In this document: in pieces, positions 55,679 to 64,000 of the stretch
How positions within the stretch are numbered: the first letter of the stretch is position 1
How the letters are laid out: each line of letters opens with the position of its first letter
Virus record (IMG/VR): IMGVR_UViG_3300043568_000218
Location: 1-64,000 of that record
Direction: 5' to 3' (one strand)
Source of the DNA: a virus
Length of the DNA stretch: 64,000 nucleotides
Notes under the pieces: generated by a model
Told to the model about the DNA's origin: nothing
The model's database searches: none
What the model saw: only the letters and a program-made list of their open reading frames with translations
Program-made: the position numbers and the translations under genes

Positions 55679-56893
55679 TTATCGTTTAAAGAAGTTCCCA
55701 TTTCTAGGTATCTTTCTTTGTGTTGTTTCTTCTTTTTCTACAACTGGAGAACTTGTAGCTAGCTTAGCTTGTTCCGTCTTAAGCTGGCGCACTGTTTTCT
55801 CCACTTGTGCTGTTTTACCTTGTTCCTTTACTTTCGATTCATATCCTTCTTCGTCAGCAAGTAACCAAAGTACTTTAGCAATTTTATTATAGTTAGGCTC
55901 AACATACTGGTACTTTTCTAATAGGTGTCCTAATAGATTAGTTTGCTTACCTGATATAGACGGATAACTAGGTTGTACTAGTCCAGTATAAATCATATTC
56001 TGCGTACGCTTGTCTAACTTAATTCCGTTAAGGTCTGCTGCTGCTACTGTATTATATACATTTTGCATATAAGCTTCAGAAGCTGCATGTTGTTGTCTCT
56101 TCATTTGTTCTTGCTTAGCAAGTTTCTGAACTACAACTGACTCTTGCATCTTATCCAACTTTGGCTTAAACTTATTAGCTTTTGATTGCAAATCTCCACG
56201 GTCTCTCCAACCGTCAATCTCTTCTTCAATATCCTCCGCTGTACCAAAGTTAGTTGCACGTAAATATTCACGTACAATTTGTTCTTGGTCTCTCTCAGAT
56301 GTTGGATCTAATTCACGAACTTCTTCAGCTTGTGCGAGGACTTTAAATAATCCTTTTAGATCCTGGCCTCCATCAGCTACATATTTAGCAGCATACTGAA
56401 GTTCTTCTGGAAGAGATTCGAAAAACTCTACCGGAGTCTCTTGTCTTACTTTGTTCTCAATTTCTGCAAAGTTTGCATCCATAAGTTCTTCGTAATCCTT
56501 AAGAGTATAATCCTCCATAGGTTTGTCGTCCTCAAACGGAACTAACTTACCCGCATCTATAAGCTTATTAATTAGTTCAGCCATTCCGCTCTTGTCTACT
56601 TTAGGTCTTCCAGATTTCGGCTTATCATCAGCCTCTTCTTTTTTTCTAAAGTCTCCATCCGGATCAACTTCTCCAATTACATCATCTATAGATGCAGTTT
56701 CTTTTTCGTCGCCTTCGTTTTCATCGTCGGGCTTGTCAATAAAACTGAGGTCTAATTTAGCTGAACTAAACACGTTCGGCTTTTTCTCCTCTTCTGGTAG
56801 CATAACGTTTTCTGCTCCCGGGGTTCCTAGAATCTCATCTAGGTTCATCTCTACTTGTTCAATAGAGGTAGTTTCTGTATTCTGTGTAGACAT
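55679..56893 (-). CDS. 404-aa acidic, coiled-coil scaffold-like protein
   Basis: The N-terminal ~130 residues are Glu/Asp/Lys-rich and disordered-looking (IEQVEMNLDEILGTPGAENV, then DDENEGDEKETASIDDVIGE), and the middle is helical with KLDKMQESVVVQKLAKQEQM and similar coiled-coil segments. The C-terminus is basic and ends RKIPRNGNFFKR. This charged layout, and position between portal and major capsid gene, fit an internal scaffolding protein that shapes the procapsid and is then lost. The basic tail could bind the capsid interior. Sequence identity is low among scaffolds, so the assignment rests mainly on position and composition. Confidence 0.65.
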   Translation of the reverse strand: MSTQNTETTSIEQVEMNLDEILGTPGAENVMLPEEEKKPNVFSSAKLDLSFIDKPDDENEGDEKETASIDDVIGEVDPDGDFRKKEEADDKPKSGRPKVDKSGMAELINKLIDAGKLVPFEDDKPMEDYTLKDYEELMDANFAEIENKVRQETPVEFFESLPEELQYAAKYVADGGQDLKGLFKVLAQAEEVRELDPTSERDQEQIVREYLRATNFGTAEDIEEEIDGWRDRGDLQSKANKFKPKLDKMQESVVVQKLAKQEQMKRQQHAASEAYMQNVYNTVAAADLNGIKLDKRTQNMIYTGLVQPSYPSISGKQTNLLGHLLEKYQYVEPNYNKIAKVLWLLADEEGYESKVKEQGKTAQVEKTVRQLKTEQAKLATSSPVVEKEETTQRKIPRNGNFFKR

Positions 56894-56932
56894 ATGGTTG
56901 GTTTTTTAAATTCTCTACAATATTAATATACG

Positions 56933-56940
56933 CAAATCTA
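56933..56940 (-). promoter_or_regulatory. Candidate Bacteroidota-type -7 box (TAGATTTG)
   Basis: TAGATTTG on the minus strand matches TAnnTTTG and lies about 40 bases before the ATG at 56893. It is in the 107-base gap between portal and scaffold-like genes, the longest gap in the head module. There is no clear -33 TTTG. It could give extra transcription of scaffold and capsid genes, which need high levels. Confidence 0.35.
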
Positions 56941-57000
56941 TAGTTTAAACTTTAAAAATTAGGGAGTTAAAAAAAATATAGTTGACTTTATAGCAAAAGC

Positions 57001-59751
57001 CTACTTTTTCTTATTTTTATCAGCCGTTTTCTTATCAAATTTATTCTTATTTTCTCTAGCAATGTCTAGTTGAGTCTGCGCAATATCTCTTTGAGTATTA
57101 AGTTTTTGTTCTTCTATACTCATTTTATCACGATGCTCTGACATCCTAGAGACTTCTTTTTCTCTTTGAAGGTTGATATTATCGTTCTGTTCTTGAGTAC
57201 GGTTAATTTCTTTAAGGGCATCTTGGTAATCGCTCTGTTGATTCTGATTAATATCTACAGTCGCTCCAAAACCAGCAGATCTAATCTGAGCTTCGTATAT
57301 GCGATTCTGTCTATCTTTCTCATTTTCAGTAGCTTCGAATTCCATCTTCTGACGAGCCTCTTCAGATTTAGCCTGAATCATTTGTTCTTGCATCTGCTGC
57401 TGTTGCTGCATCTCTTGCTGACGCTGTTGCTGAGCTTTAGCTTCAGTCTTCTTAAGTATTTGCGTAACATCAGGAATTGAATCAGCCATGAGAATATTAC
57501 CCAAATCATAAATGGAAGCACCAGAAGTGTTATTAGAAACAGCCATTTGTTTAAGCTGATCCAAAACGGCACGATGATTAGCTTTAGTAGTACAAAAAAC
57601 ATTAAGGTCTCTAAGAAGAAGGTCAGTGCCATTAATCTCGAAATTTTTTCTTTCATCTGCTGTAGTAATATATTGTAGGCGGACCGACGGTTTAGTAGAA
57701 TTATAGTATTGAGCTAGATCCGTACGCATCGTATGTACGCGAGGCATCAAGTAATCGCAGTGCTGAATAAAATAAGTTTCAGTCTGAGCATAAGATGCAT
57801 TCATGGATTGTTCAATACCTGTAGCTGTCTGCTGACCTATTTGCTGACCCATACGTTGTGGAGTAATACCGATTACTTCAAAGGCCTGTTGTTTAAAGTA
57901 TTGTCCTAACTGAATACGAGACATCAAACGATTAGTTTGTTCTAGATCCAGTTTTTGGTAATGCTGAAACGCTAAGGCATTCTCGGTATTAGTAATTGTG
58001 GTATCTAATGGAAGCATTTGGAAGTTCTTCATAGCCACGTATGCTTTGGCTAAGTTGTTCTTTCCCCAATCTTCTCCTAACGAATGACGAGGTAAGGCAT
58101 TCTGATCCAGTAAGATAACTGTTCCTAGTTCATCTACAAGTATATCTGCAATCTGATTATTTACAATATTGTATCCAATCTGAAACGGTTTCATTAAGTC
58201 TACTAAAGATGTAGATCTTGTATTACGGTCTGAAAATACAGAACCTTCTACAGGAAGTTTACATCCATATAAGCTATCATCTCCTTTAAACTGGAATTTC
58301 ATACATCCAATTTGGTTCTGATTAATACCTAAGTAAATAGGATTAATACCGCCAGGATTATTGGTTCCCCAATATGTTGGATGGTTAGGTCCTATCTTAA
58401 CTCCTCCCCATACTTCGTTAATCCAGATCCAGTCAATATGTTCTCCAAATAACAAGTTATCCTTAGACTTATTTTTAAATAGGTCTGTATTATAAAGAGG
58501 TTTGTCTGTAACCTTATATGATTCATCTATAAGATCTGTAACAACCGATCCCATATCATCAATCTTAGTTAAATGGCCTACCTTACGCTGCGACTTCCAG
58601 TAAACTGTCGTTACACGAAGTAAGTTAGTCATACCCATATCAAACCAGTCCTCGCTATCTGAAAGAATCCAGTTAACAATGTCTCCTCCGCGTAGAGTAT
58701 TATCCCACATCGAAGTATACTGACGGTACCCTAAAGAAGGCATGTTAGTATTCCAATCATGAGATTTAGTACCATCATAGTAAGTACCATCGTTTTGATA
58801 ACCCTGAATAGGGTAACCGGCAGAACGTACAGGATAGATTTGCTCTAATGTTTCCATTTGCTGTTCCGTCATTAACCATCCATAACGGTCAATAACATCG
58901 GCTACCGTCATCATATCGTACTTACCTACCCACTGACCTTGTGATATATAACGAGCATCTGGGGATTTATGGTAGAATGTTAAAACAGGATTCCATAATT
59001 CTAAGTCATAATCATCTTCCATCATGCGGAAATGCCAGAACTCTCTGTCTGTAATAAGCATATCGCGGAAACCACGCTCTTCTAATTCATCTAATTTAAA
59101 ACGTTCTACGTCTACCTGATGCTGATGTGAGGCCCACTGCTCTACTAATGACTTATAAGATTTAGTAAAGAAGTCTTGAATTTCTGGCAAGGACTTAATA
59201 CTTTCTGGAGATAATGCCTGTTGGTATTCTTCCGATTCAACATCTACACCATCCTCAGCAAGTCTCATCATTAACTGTTGCTCTGCAGCGCTAGTAAGAG
59301 ATTCTTCAATTTGACTTCTTTTAAGCTCCATCATTTCATTATAAGACGTCTCATCAACTGACTTATATGTAATAGCACTAGAACGTTTTGCAAATTCTGC
59401 TACAAGAGTATTGATAACATTTGGAATAATAGGATAGAACTTAAGTTCTAATGCTGATGCATCTTCCTTAGTAAGCGTTTCAATTAGATCTGCATACTCG
59501 TTATCTTCTTCTATGATATAGTCACCTTTATCTATAATACCTTTTGCAAGTTTATAGTTCTTCATTAGGCGACGAGCATTACGACGTACGTGTTGTAACC
59601 CTTTCCATTCTAACCAGTCTAAGTTCCAAGCTGCCCAGTCTGTATCCTTTTCACTTCTGGGAATAAACTGGATAGGCTGGTTAAGAGTACCCATTTTATT
59701 GTACTCTACTTTGGCCCCAGCCTTTAACTGCATTGCGTTATATATCTGCAT
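57001..59751 (-). CDS. Portal protein (crAss-like, 916 aa)
   Basis: The protein starts MQIYNAMQLKAGAKVEYNKM, then a long alpha/beta body with DWAAWNLDWLEWKGLQHVRR, a central helical part with NVINTLVAEFAKRSSAITYK, and the WNPVLTFYHKSPDARYISQG strand region. The last ~120 residues are Gln/Glu/Lys-rich coiled coil (QQRQQEMQQQQQMQEQMIQA), ending in a Lys-rich tail. A long C-terminal coiled-coil barrel is typical of podovirus portals. It sits one base downstream of terminase and upstream of scaffold and capsid genes, the canonical slot. It would form the dodecameric ring at the packaging vertex. It ends in TAG. Confidence 0.8.
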   Translation of the reverse strand: MQIYNAMQLKAGAKVEYNKMGTLNQPIQFIPRSEKDTDWAAWNLDWLEWKGLQHVRRNARRLMKNYKLAKGIIDKGDYIIEEDNEYADLIETLTKEDASALELKFYPIIPNVINTLVAEFAKRSSAITYKSVDETSYNEMMELKRSQIEESLTSAAEQQLMMRLAEDGVDVESEEYQQALSPESIKSLPEIQDFFTKSYKSLVEQWASHQHQVDVERFKLDELEERGFRDMLITDREFWHFRMMEDDYDLELWNPVLTFYHKSPDARYISQGQWVGKYDMMTVADVIDRYGWLMTEQQMETLEQIYPVRSAGYPIQGYQNDGTYYDGTKSHDWNTNMPSLGYRQYTSMWDNTLRGGDIVNWILSDSEDWFDMGMTNLLRVTTVYWKSQRKVGHLTKIDDMGSVVTDLIDESYKVTDKPLYNTDLFKNKSKDNLLFGEHIDWIWINEVWGGVKIGPNHPTYWGTNNPGGINPIYLGINQNQIGCMKFQFKGDDSLYGCKLPVEGSVFSDRNTRSTSLVDLMKPFQIGYNIVNNQIADILVDELGTVILLDQNALPRHSLGEDWGKNNLAKAYVAMKNFQMLPLDTTITNTENALAFQHYQKLDLEQTNRLMSRIQLGQYFKQQAFEVIGITPQRMGQQIGQQTATGIEQSMNASYAQTETYFIQHCDYLMPRVHTMRTDLAQYYNSTKPSVRLQYITTADERKNFEINGTDLLLRDLNVFCTTKANHRAVLDQLKQMAVSNNTSGASIYDLGNILMADSIPDVTQILKKTEAKAQQQRQQEMQQQQQMQEQMIQAKSEEARQKMEFEATENEKDRQNRIYEAQIRSAGFGATVDINQNQQSDYQDALKEINRTQEQNDNINLQREKEVSRMSEHRDKMSIEEQKLNTQRDIAQTQLDIARENKNKFDKKTADKNKKK

Positions 59752-59752
59752 A

Positions 59753-61966
59753 TTATCTTATGTTTCTAAATGGATTTTTAGGTAACTTCATACCTTCAAA
59801 TTTATGACCCCCTCCGCCGATATGACGAAAAGGGCTCATATTTAATTTACTGAATTTATTGGTGCTTTCCAAGTTTTTTGATGCTGCTGTTTCCTCAAAA
59901 CGTTTTTTATAACCCCTATTAGCTTGCTGTACTTTAGCAAAAGCCACTAAAGCTGCAAACGATACTAGCCTATCGACGTTAACTCCTTCTCTATATGCCA
60001 TCATTTCTCTAAGTAACATAATGTCCGGAATACGTTCTATACCAAAGATTGTCTTAACAACTTTACCATCTTCTAAAGTTATTTGATCAAGCTCTTGTCT
60101 AACAAATTCAATTGCATAACTTATCATATGACTTTTAAACAAGGTACCTGTATTACGCCAACCGTATTCTTGGAATACATTAGCATTAGCTCCTATATCT
60201 TTTAAGAATAGAATCTGTTGTCTCGGCACTAGATACTTCTGCTTCTTGCGGTTAATCATATGAGTAATAAACTGCGGAATATTGTTTTCCACAATAGTCC
60301 AGGCATTATACCATTCTATGATAAGCTCTAGTCTCTCGTGTGTCTTATTAATATCATCGAAGCGGCCACACCAAGCTGCTACTATTTTATCATTTTCTAT
60401 AAAGGTCTGAACACTATCTACATCTTTCTTAGTTACTTCTACGGATGTTTTATATACATATATTGCGCACAGAGAATCAGATGTAGTAGTTTTACCTTCT
60501 CCCACGGGATCGACAGAGGCGTAATACATTCCAAACTCTGGATTTTCTACTGGCCTATCCCATACTACAAGGCATCCTGTTTTATCCTCAGTGTTTTTTG
60601 TAATAGGGAACTCTCTAATAGGTAACTTATTACTAGCTGCTACTGCTGGATCACCCTTTTCGTTTCTATAAATATCTAGACGTTCCTCAGCATATTCTTT
60701 ATCTTCAATACGTCGAGTTTGTGCTGTAATAAGATGACCTGGAAATACCGATACAGATCTAAAGTCAAATGCTTCTTTAATAGTTCTAGGGTGCTGAGAT
60801 ATACGAAGCTGAAACTCCTGGGGATCTAATTCAGATTTCCATTGTAAAAATTGTTCATCTAAAGCAACCAGCGCTTCTTCTACTTTAGAATTACCGAAGG
60901 TGTCTATAAAAGGAGGCATGGACCATTGCTCTGGAATAAATAGTCCGGTCATTCCTCTCGCGCCTGTTTCGTCTAGCAATGTGGATTCAACGGCATAGAT
61001 ATCATTTCCTTCCGGTCTAGTGATCATTTTCTTTAAAGGTTCACATTGAGATAAATCTCCGACAGATCCTGCAGCAATAAACATTCCCGTAGTCATGAAT
61101 CCTGATTTCATAGCAGGGCGGATGTACTCAAATGTTGTATCCATCTTAGGAGCAATACCAGCTTCCTCGTGGAAGAAGTATTTACACGGTCCCCCTACAC
61201 CATTGGTAGGATCTTTCTCAAAGGACATTCCTTGCATAACTCCTTTAAGCCCTACCTCAGACTTACGTCTATTTATTCCAGATACTGTTTCAATCTTCTG
61301 CTGCCACATCATAACCTTGTTAGGGTTCATAGGACGGTACCATGCAGTATGCTGATTTAGAAATGCTTCATATTCATTTAAGAATTTCCAAGTACCTTTC
61401 TCATTGATGTAGTCCTTAAGACTTGCCCCCATCTTAAGGGTAACCCCTTCTTCAAACCAGATTTGATTAAGTAACTTACCAGCGTGATAATATGATGAAG
61501 CAATCTGACGTTTCTTTAGAATAGCTACGTGTCTATAATGCAATTCTGCTAAGCATTCATAGAGAGCCATGTGATACTGAGCATCTCTGACATCAGCAAA
61601 ACCAAACTTCTGAATCTCCTTATTAAAAATAGGTAAGAAGTTTAACCACATATAATAATCACGTGGTATGTACCAGACGTCATCACCATCTTTATAAATA
61701 GCTCCTACACGACATTTATTCTTCTGGTCATTCCAGTACATAATAAAGTCTTTAGTTCCTTGAGGGGATGCGCAATAAAAACCACGTTCGTTAAATAGAC
61801 GGGCCTGTTCGTTAAACTTAAGACTAGTCTCGGTAAAGTTATATTTACCTGGTTCTTTAAAAATCGATAATACAAAATCCTTGAAGTTGTCCCTAGTATC
61901 AAAAATAGATACTGTCCACACTCCCTTTTCATAAGTAGGAATTTGTATGTCGTTGGTTTTCAGCAT
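59753..61966 (-). CDS. terL: Terminase large subunit
   Basis: The 737-aa product has the two TerL domains. The ATPase part shows a Walker-A-like KKRQIASSY (151-159) in place of the usual R-x-G-K-S/T, a Walker-B-like FFHEEAG (264-270), and a coupling-type IAAGS (297-301). The nuclease part has the RNase-H-like first aspartate in SVDPVGEG (D486) and a later IVENN glutamate strand. Terminase drives ATP-powered DNA packaging through the portal and cuts concatemers. The order nuclease, two small genes, TerL, portal matches crAss-like genomes. Note the deviations: the Walker A lacks the canonical K-S/T at its end and the Walker B has His-Glu-Glu. The pattern fits a crAss-like terminase better than a standard one. 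Confidence 0.9.
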   Translation of the reverse strand: MLKTNDIQIPTYEKGVWTVSIFDTRDNFKDFVLSIFKEPGKYNFTETSLKFNEQARLFNERGFYCASPQGTKDFIMYWNDQKNKCRVGAIYKDGDDVWYIPRDYYMWLNFLPIFNKEIQKFGFADVRDAQYHMALYECLAELHYRHVAILKKRQIASSYYHAGKLLNQIWFEEGVTLKMGASLKDYINEKGTWKFLNEYEAFLNQHTAWYRPMNPNKVMMWQQKIETVSGINRRKSEVGLKGVMQGMSFEKDPTNGVGGPCKYFFHEEAGIAPKMDTTFEYIRPAMKSGFMTTGMFIAAGSVGDLSQCEPLKKMITRPEGNDIYAVESTLLDETGARGMTGLFIPEQWSMPPFIDTFGNSKVEEALVALDEQFLQWKSELDPQEFQLRISQHPRTIKEAFDFRSVSVFPGHLITAQTRRIEDKEYAEERLDIYRNEKGDPAVAASNKLPIREFPITKNTEDKTGCLVVWDRPVENPEFGMYYASVDPVGEGKTTTSDSLCAIYVYKTSVEVTKKDVDSVQTFIENDKIVAAWCGRFDDINKTHERLELIIEWYNAWTIVENNIPQFITHMINRKKQKYLVPRQQILFLKDIGANANVFQEYGWRNTGTLFKSHMISYAIEFVRQELDQITLEDGKVVKTIFGIERIPDIMLLREMMAYREGVNVDRLVSFAALVAFAKVQQANRGYKKRFEETAASKNLESTNKFSKLNMSPFRHIGGGGHKFEGMKLPKNPFRNIR

Positions 61967-61971
61967 GTTAT

Positions 61972-62490
61972 TTACATTTGGTCATACGCAAGACCCGCTC
62001 CTCCGCGAACGTGACTTGTCTGTTCTTCCTGAAGATCTTTATATGCCCCTTTATAACTCTCTCGTATTTGTTGGTACTTTGATGCAGCATTTACAAGTGC
62101 TGTAATATTACCGTCTCTTCCGTCAGTTATCTGGGTTTTCTCCATATAGGTCGCAAGATTATCTAGCATTTTCTTAATACCGTTATAAGCTCGTGACGTT
62201 GGTGTTTCATATAATTTCTTACAAAACTGTAATGCTCCGGGAATATTATCATCCTCCGGACTAAAGTCTGCTTCAATTTCAGCTAAGATAATCTCTTCTT
62301 TGTGAACATCTTCGATATAAAAGAAAGGATTTAGATCAGGATTGGGGCAAGTCATATAGAATAAGTACTCGTAAATCTTTAAGTGCTGATCCGGATACTT
62401 ATCCATAATATTTTTTAACGTACTTAACGTATAGCAGTGTTCTGTAGGAATCACTTTGTGATTCTGTATATCAAATAGTTTAACAATCAT
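61972..62490 (-). CDS. 172-aa protein directly before terL; small-terminase candidate
   Basis: The N-terminal half is mixed (MIVKLFDIQNHKVIPTEHCY), followed by an acidic stretch (EEIILAEIEADFSPEDDNIP) and a helical C-terminal half with ETPTSRAYNGIKKMLDNLAT and NAASKYQQIRESYKGAYKDL. The helical half could be an oligomerisation domain, and the gene lies five bases before terL, the usual slot for the small terminase. No helix-turn-helix is obvious, so TerS is a positional guess only. Its start overlaps the upstream stop by 11 bases. Confidence 0.55.
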   Translation of the reverse strand: MIVKLFDIQNHKVIPTEHCYTLSTLKNIMDKYPDQHLKIYEYLFYMTCPNPDLNPFFYIEDVHKEEIILAEIEADFSPEDDNIPGALQFCKKLYETPTSRAYNGIKKMLDNLATYMEKTQITDGRDGNITALVNAASKYQQIRESYKGAYKDLQEEQTSHVRGGAGLAYDQM

Positions 62491-63106
62491 TTTTATCTAT
62501 GTTATAGTAGAAACTATCAGTTTCTTCTGTAATCCATCTATTAGATACACTTTCTACAGATGGTAAAATTGTATCTACTTTTATTTCTTTTGGATCTACA
62601 GGAAACGGTTTAGTTACCCAATTGCTATCTCTCCAAAATATTCTATTATTTGGCTGACAAAGTAAATAACCATCATCTGCAATAAGTATATGACCAGCTT
62701 TGTAATCGCTAGGTTCATCTGAATAAGGGTTATTATACCAGTCAATGGTAAATAGGTAGGTTGCCCAAATAAAACTTTTGTCTTTAAGTATAACTTGACA
62801 TTTCTTTTCTTTAAGGTGTTCGTAGGTAGTAACACTTACATTCTCAGAGAAACAATCCCATAATTGTTTCATGTGAAAAGGTATATCAGTAAGGGGTTCT
62901 TTTAAGTATATCTCAGATATGGGTACTCGCGATCTTACCATACCGTAATCTGTCATTATGTGAAAAGTAAGTATCTTACTTGTAATAGATTGAATACCAA
63001 AAGCATACGCATTATGGTATACGTTATCATCTTCAGATTTTTTAGTAAAGTAAGATGCCTTTACTAAACACTTAAAAGACGGTATATTTTCGTTAAGCTT
63101 AGGCAT
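62480..63106 (-). CDS. 208-aa unassigned protein of the packaging region
   Basis: The protein is beta-rich with many aromatic residues (TFHIMTDYGMVRSRVPISEI, then WATYLFTIDWYNNPYSDEPS and GHILIADDGYLLCQPNNRIF), without a motif I recognise. It resembles the short conserved proteins that lie near packaging genes in T4-like cyanophages and Bacteroidota phages, but I cannot name a family. It overlaps both neighbours (by 8 and 11 bases), so it is translationally coupled to the nuclease and to the 172-aa gene. Confidence 0.5.
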   Translation of the reverse strand: MPKLNENIPSFKCLVKASYFTKKSEDDNVYHNAYAFGIQSITSKILTFHIMTDYGMVRSRVPISEIYLKEPLTDIPFHMKQLWDCFSENVSVTTYEHLKEKKCQVILKDKSFIWATYLFTIDWYNNPYSDEPSDYKAGHILIADDGYLLCQPNNRIFWRDSNWVTKPFPVDPKEIKVDTILPSVESVSNRWITEETDSFYYNIDKNDC

Positions 63107-63914
63107 TTTCTTTTAGCATGTTAATCACATTAATGACTTCCTCTTTTAAATAAGGTACATCATATTGTACAATTTTATCTACTACAGGCTCACCAAATTC
63201 ATCGTATAGTACGACTCTATTATCATACGCATCTCTACCGGCCTCTTTAAATACTATATGTTCGATAATCATTTTTCCCGCGCGCATGCGAGGATTATGT
63301 TTAAGAATCATATACATGTACAAGCTTAGCTGTAATGCATAATGATTAAGATTGCAATCATCCAAGTGACTGACAGGATCAAGCATTCTATCAGTAATTC
63401 CTTCCCAGTTTGTGTAACCCGAAGTTTTAATTTCTTTATTAGTCTTGTAATCATAAATATTTACTATGCTCTTTATTATTTCTACTCTATCGGCTTGACC
63501 ACATAATCCAGCGCTTTTAAGATAAACCATATGCTCCGGATAGATACCGTCAACAAGTTTTTGCTCAGGAGCTTTTTTAATTCCATCTATTTCAACGGGT
63601 TTAAAAATAGGAATAGTAGAGCCATCTTGTTCTATGGTATCACAAGACGTATATGCAGCCTCTCTTTGGTTATGATACCAAGTACCGAGGTTCATAGCTT
63701 TTTGTGATTCATTCTTCCATGCTTCTTTAATATCCTCAGGAGACATACCGAACCATTTGCTTTTTTTCTTCTTAGACGAACCGAGAGCTATAGCATCTGC
63801 ATCAAAAGCTTTTTTAAGCTTAGATATAATACCTGTTACACTAGTCCATGTAATGTTCTCACTAGGATCAATGCTTATGTAACTATGAGTATCAGCTTTA
63901 AATACTATCGCCAT
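63099..63914 (-). CDS. PD-(D/E)XK nuclease (Cas4/AddB-like)
   Basis: The 271-aa product has the nuclease core: a GQADRVEII strand carrying the first Asp at about residue 139-144, then NIYDYKTNKEI with D-Y-K as the D/ExK motif, and a following helix with YALQLSLYMYM (motif Q). The N-terminal part includes TSVTGIISKLKKAFD and a GTWYHNQRE segment with His, as in RecB/Cas4-type nucleases. No Cys-rich 4Fe-4S ligand pattern is seen, so it is a plain PD-(D/E)XK enzyme. Roles in recombination-linked DNA processing or host-DNA degradation are typical; next to terL it may clean or resect DNA before packaging, which is inference. Confidence 0.8.
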   Translation of the reverse strand: MAIVFKADTHSYISIDPSENITWTSVTGIISKLKKAFDADAIALGSSKKKKSKWFGMSPEDIKEAWKNESQKAMNLGTWYHNQREAAYTSCDTIEQDGSTIPIFKPVEIDGIKKAPEQKLVDGIYPEHMVYLKSAGLCGQADRVEIIKSIVNIYDYKTNKEIKTSGYTNWEGITDRMLDPVSHLDDCNLNHYALQLSLYMYMILKHNPRMRAGKMIIEHIVFKEAGRDAYDNRVVLYDEFGEPVVDKIVQYDVPYLKEEVINVINMLKENA

Positions 63915-64000
63915 TGTTTCCTAGTTTAGCATTTAATACATCCTCTTCTTCCTCAGTCATTACAGCAAACCATTGACCCTTAGGGCATTCTGATGACATG
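63898..64000 (-). CDS. Partial ORF at the right edge (C-terminal 33 residues or a microprotein)
   Basis: A frame open to the edge of the window contains ATG 63999, reads MSSECPKGQWFAVMTEEEED, and stops at TAA 63900-63898, overlapping the nuclease start by 17 bases. It may be a short protein starting at 63999 or the end of a longer gene cut by the window. Glu-rich C-terminus; function unknown. Confidence 0.45.
   Translation of the reverse strand, partial: MSSECPKGQWFAVMTEEEEDVLNAKLGNNGDSI

Noticed and set aside
56523-56909. A 128-codon plus-strand frame, Ser/Phe-rich
   Set aside because: Antisense to the acidic scaffold-like gene; GAA/GAT-rich coding DNA gives Ser/Phe on the other strand.
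57378-57656. A 92-codon minus-strand frame inside the portal gene
   Set aside because: Alternate-frame shadow of the Gln-rich coiled-coil end of the portal gene; no independent support.

Overview
The window is the virion-morphogenesis half of a large tailed-phage genome, most likely a crAss-like phage (Crassvirales) infecting a Bacteroidota host. I base this on four things visible in the sequence: the order TerL, portal, scaffold-like gene, major capsid protein, neck/ring-like genes, a very large muzzle-like tail protein, then giant cargo-like proteins; a giant polypeptide carrying the DFDID metal loop of the crAss-like virion RNA polymerase; AT-rich DNA with no consistent Shine-Dalgarno sequences; and TAnnTTTG (Bacteroidota -7-like) boxes next to terminators. 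Every convincing gene is on the minus strand and genes are packed with gaps or overlaps of a few bases. TAA, TGA and TAG all end genes, so no stop-codon reassignment is needed here. I saw no tRNA, lysis gene, integrase, IS element or CRISPR, and no gene-free stretch longer than about 140 bases.

Reading in the direction of transcription (right to left): 64.0-62.0 kb holds a PD-(D/E)XK nuclease and two small unknown genes. 62.0-54.0 kb is the packaging and head module: terminase large subunit, portal, acidic scaffold-like protein and major capsid protein, ended by a strong terminator. 54.0-51.5 kb has one unknown 339-aa protein and seven tiny proteins, most of them very basic, including DUF6321- and DUF5872-like ones. 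51.5-48.5 kb has a neck/ring-like protein, a bona fide ferritin with all ferroxidase ligands, and a 521-aa virion protein, followed by a terminator. 48.5-41.6 kb is a cysteine-rich surface or fibre module with FN3 domains, a beta-propeller plus vWA adhesin, and a small zinc-ribbon protein, again closed by a terminator. 41.5-34.0 kb holds neck/ring-like genes and the 1743-aa muzzle-like protein.

34.0-1 kb is devoted to very large proteins that are probably packaged in the virion and ejected into the host: five cargo-like proteins of about 448-1275 aa that mostly share Gly-Gly-centred motifs, an 1887-aa protein, and a 3699-aa polypeptide. The last contains two HExxH zincin-like domains, the RNA polymerase double-psi-barrel motif and the first half of an SF1 (RecD-like) helicase. 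That helicase is cut at an A13 run, and its remaining motifs lie in another frame just downstream. A further gene with an HExxH motif runs off the left end of the window.

The most notable points are the helicase split at A13, the RNAP-zincin-helicase fusion, recurrence of one zincin-like module in three giant genes (one copy degenerate), the ferritin inside the virion operon, the vWA-domain virion adhesin, and the cluster of basic microproteins. Functions are read from motifs and gene order only; no database search was run.
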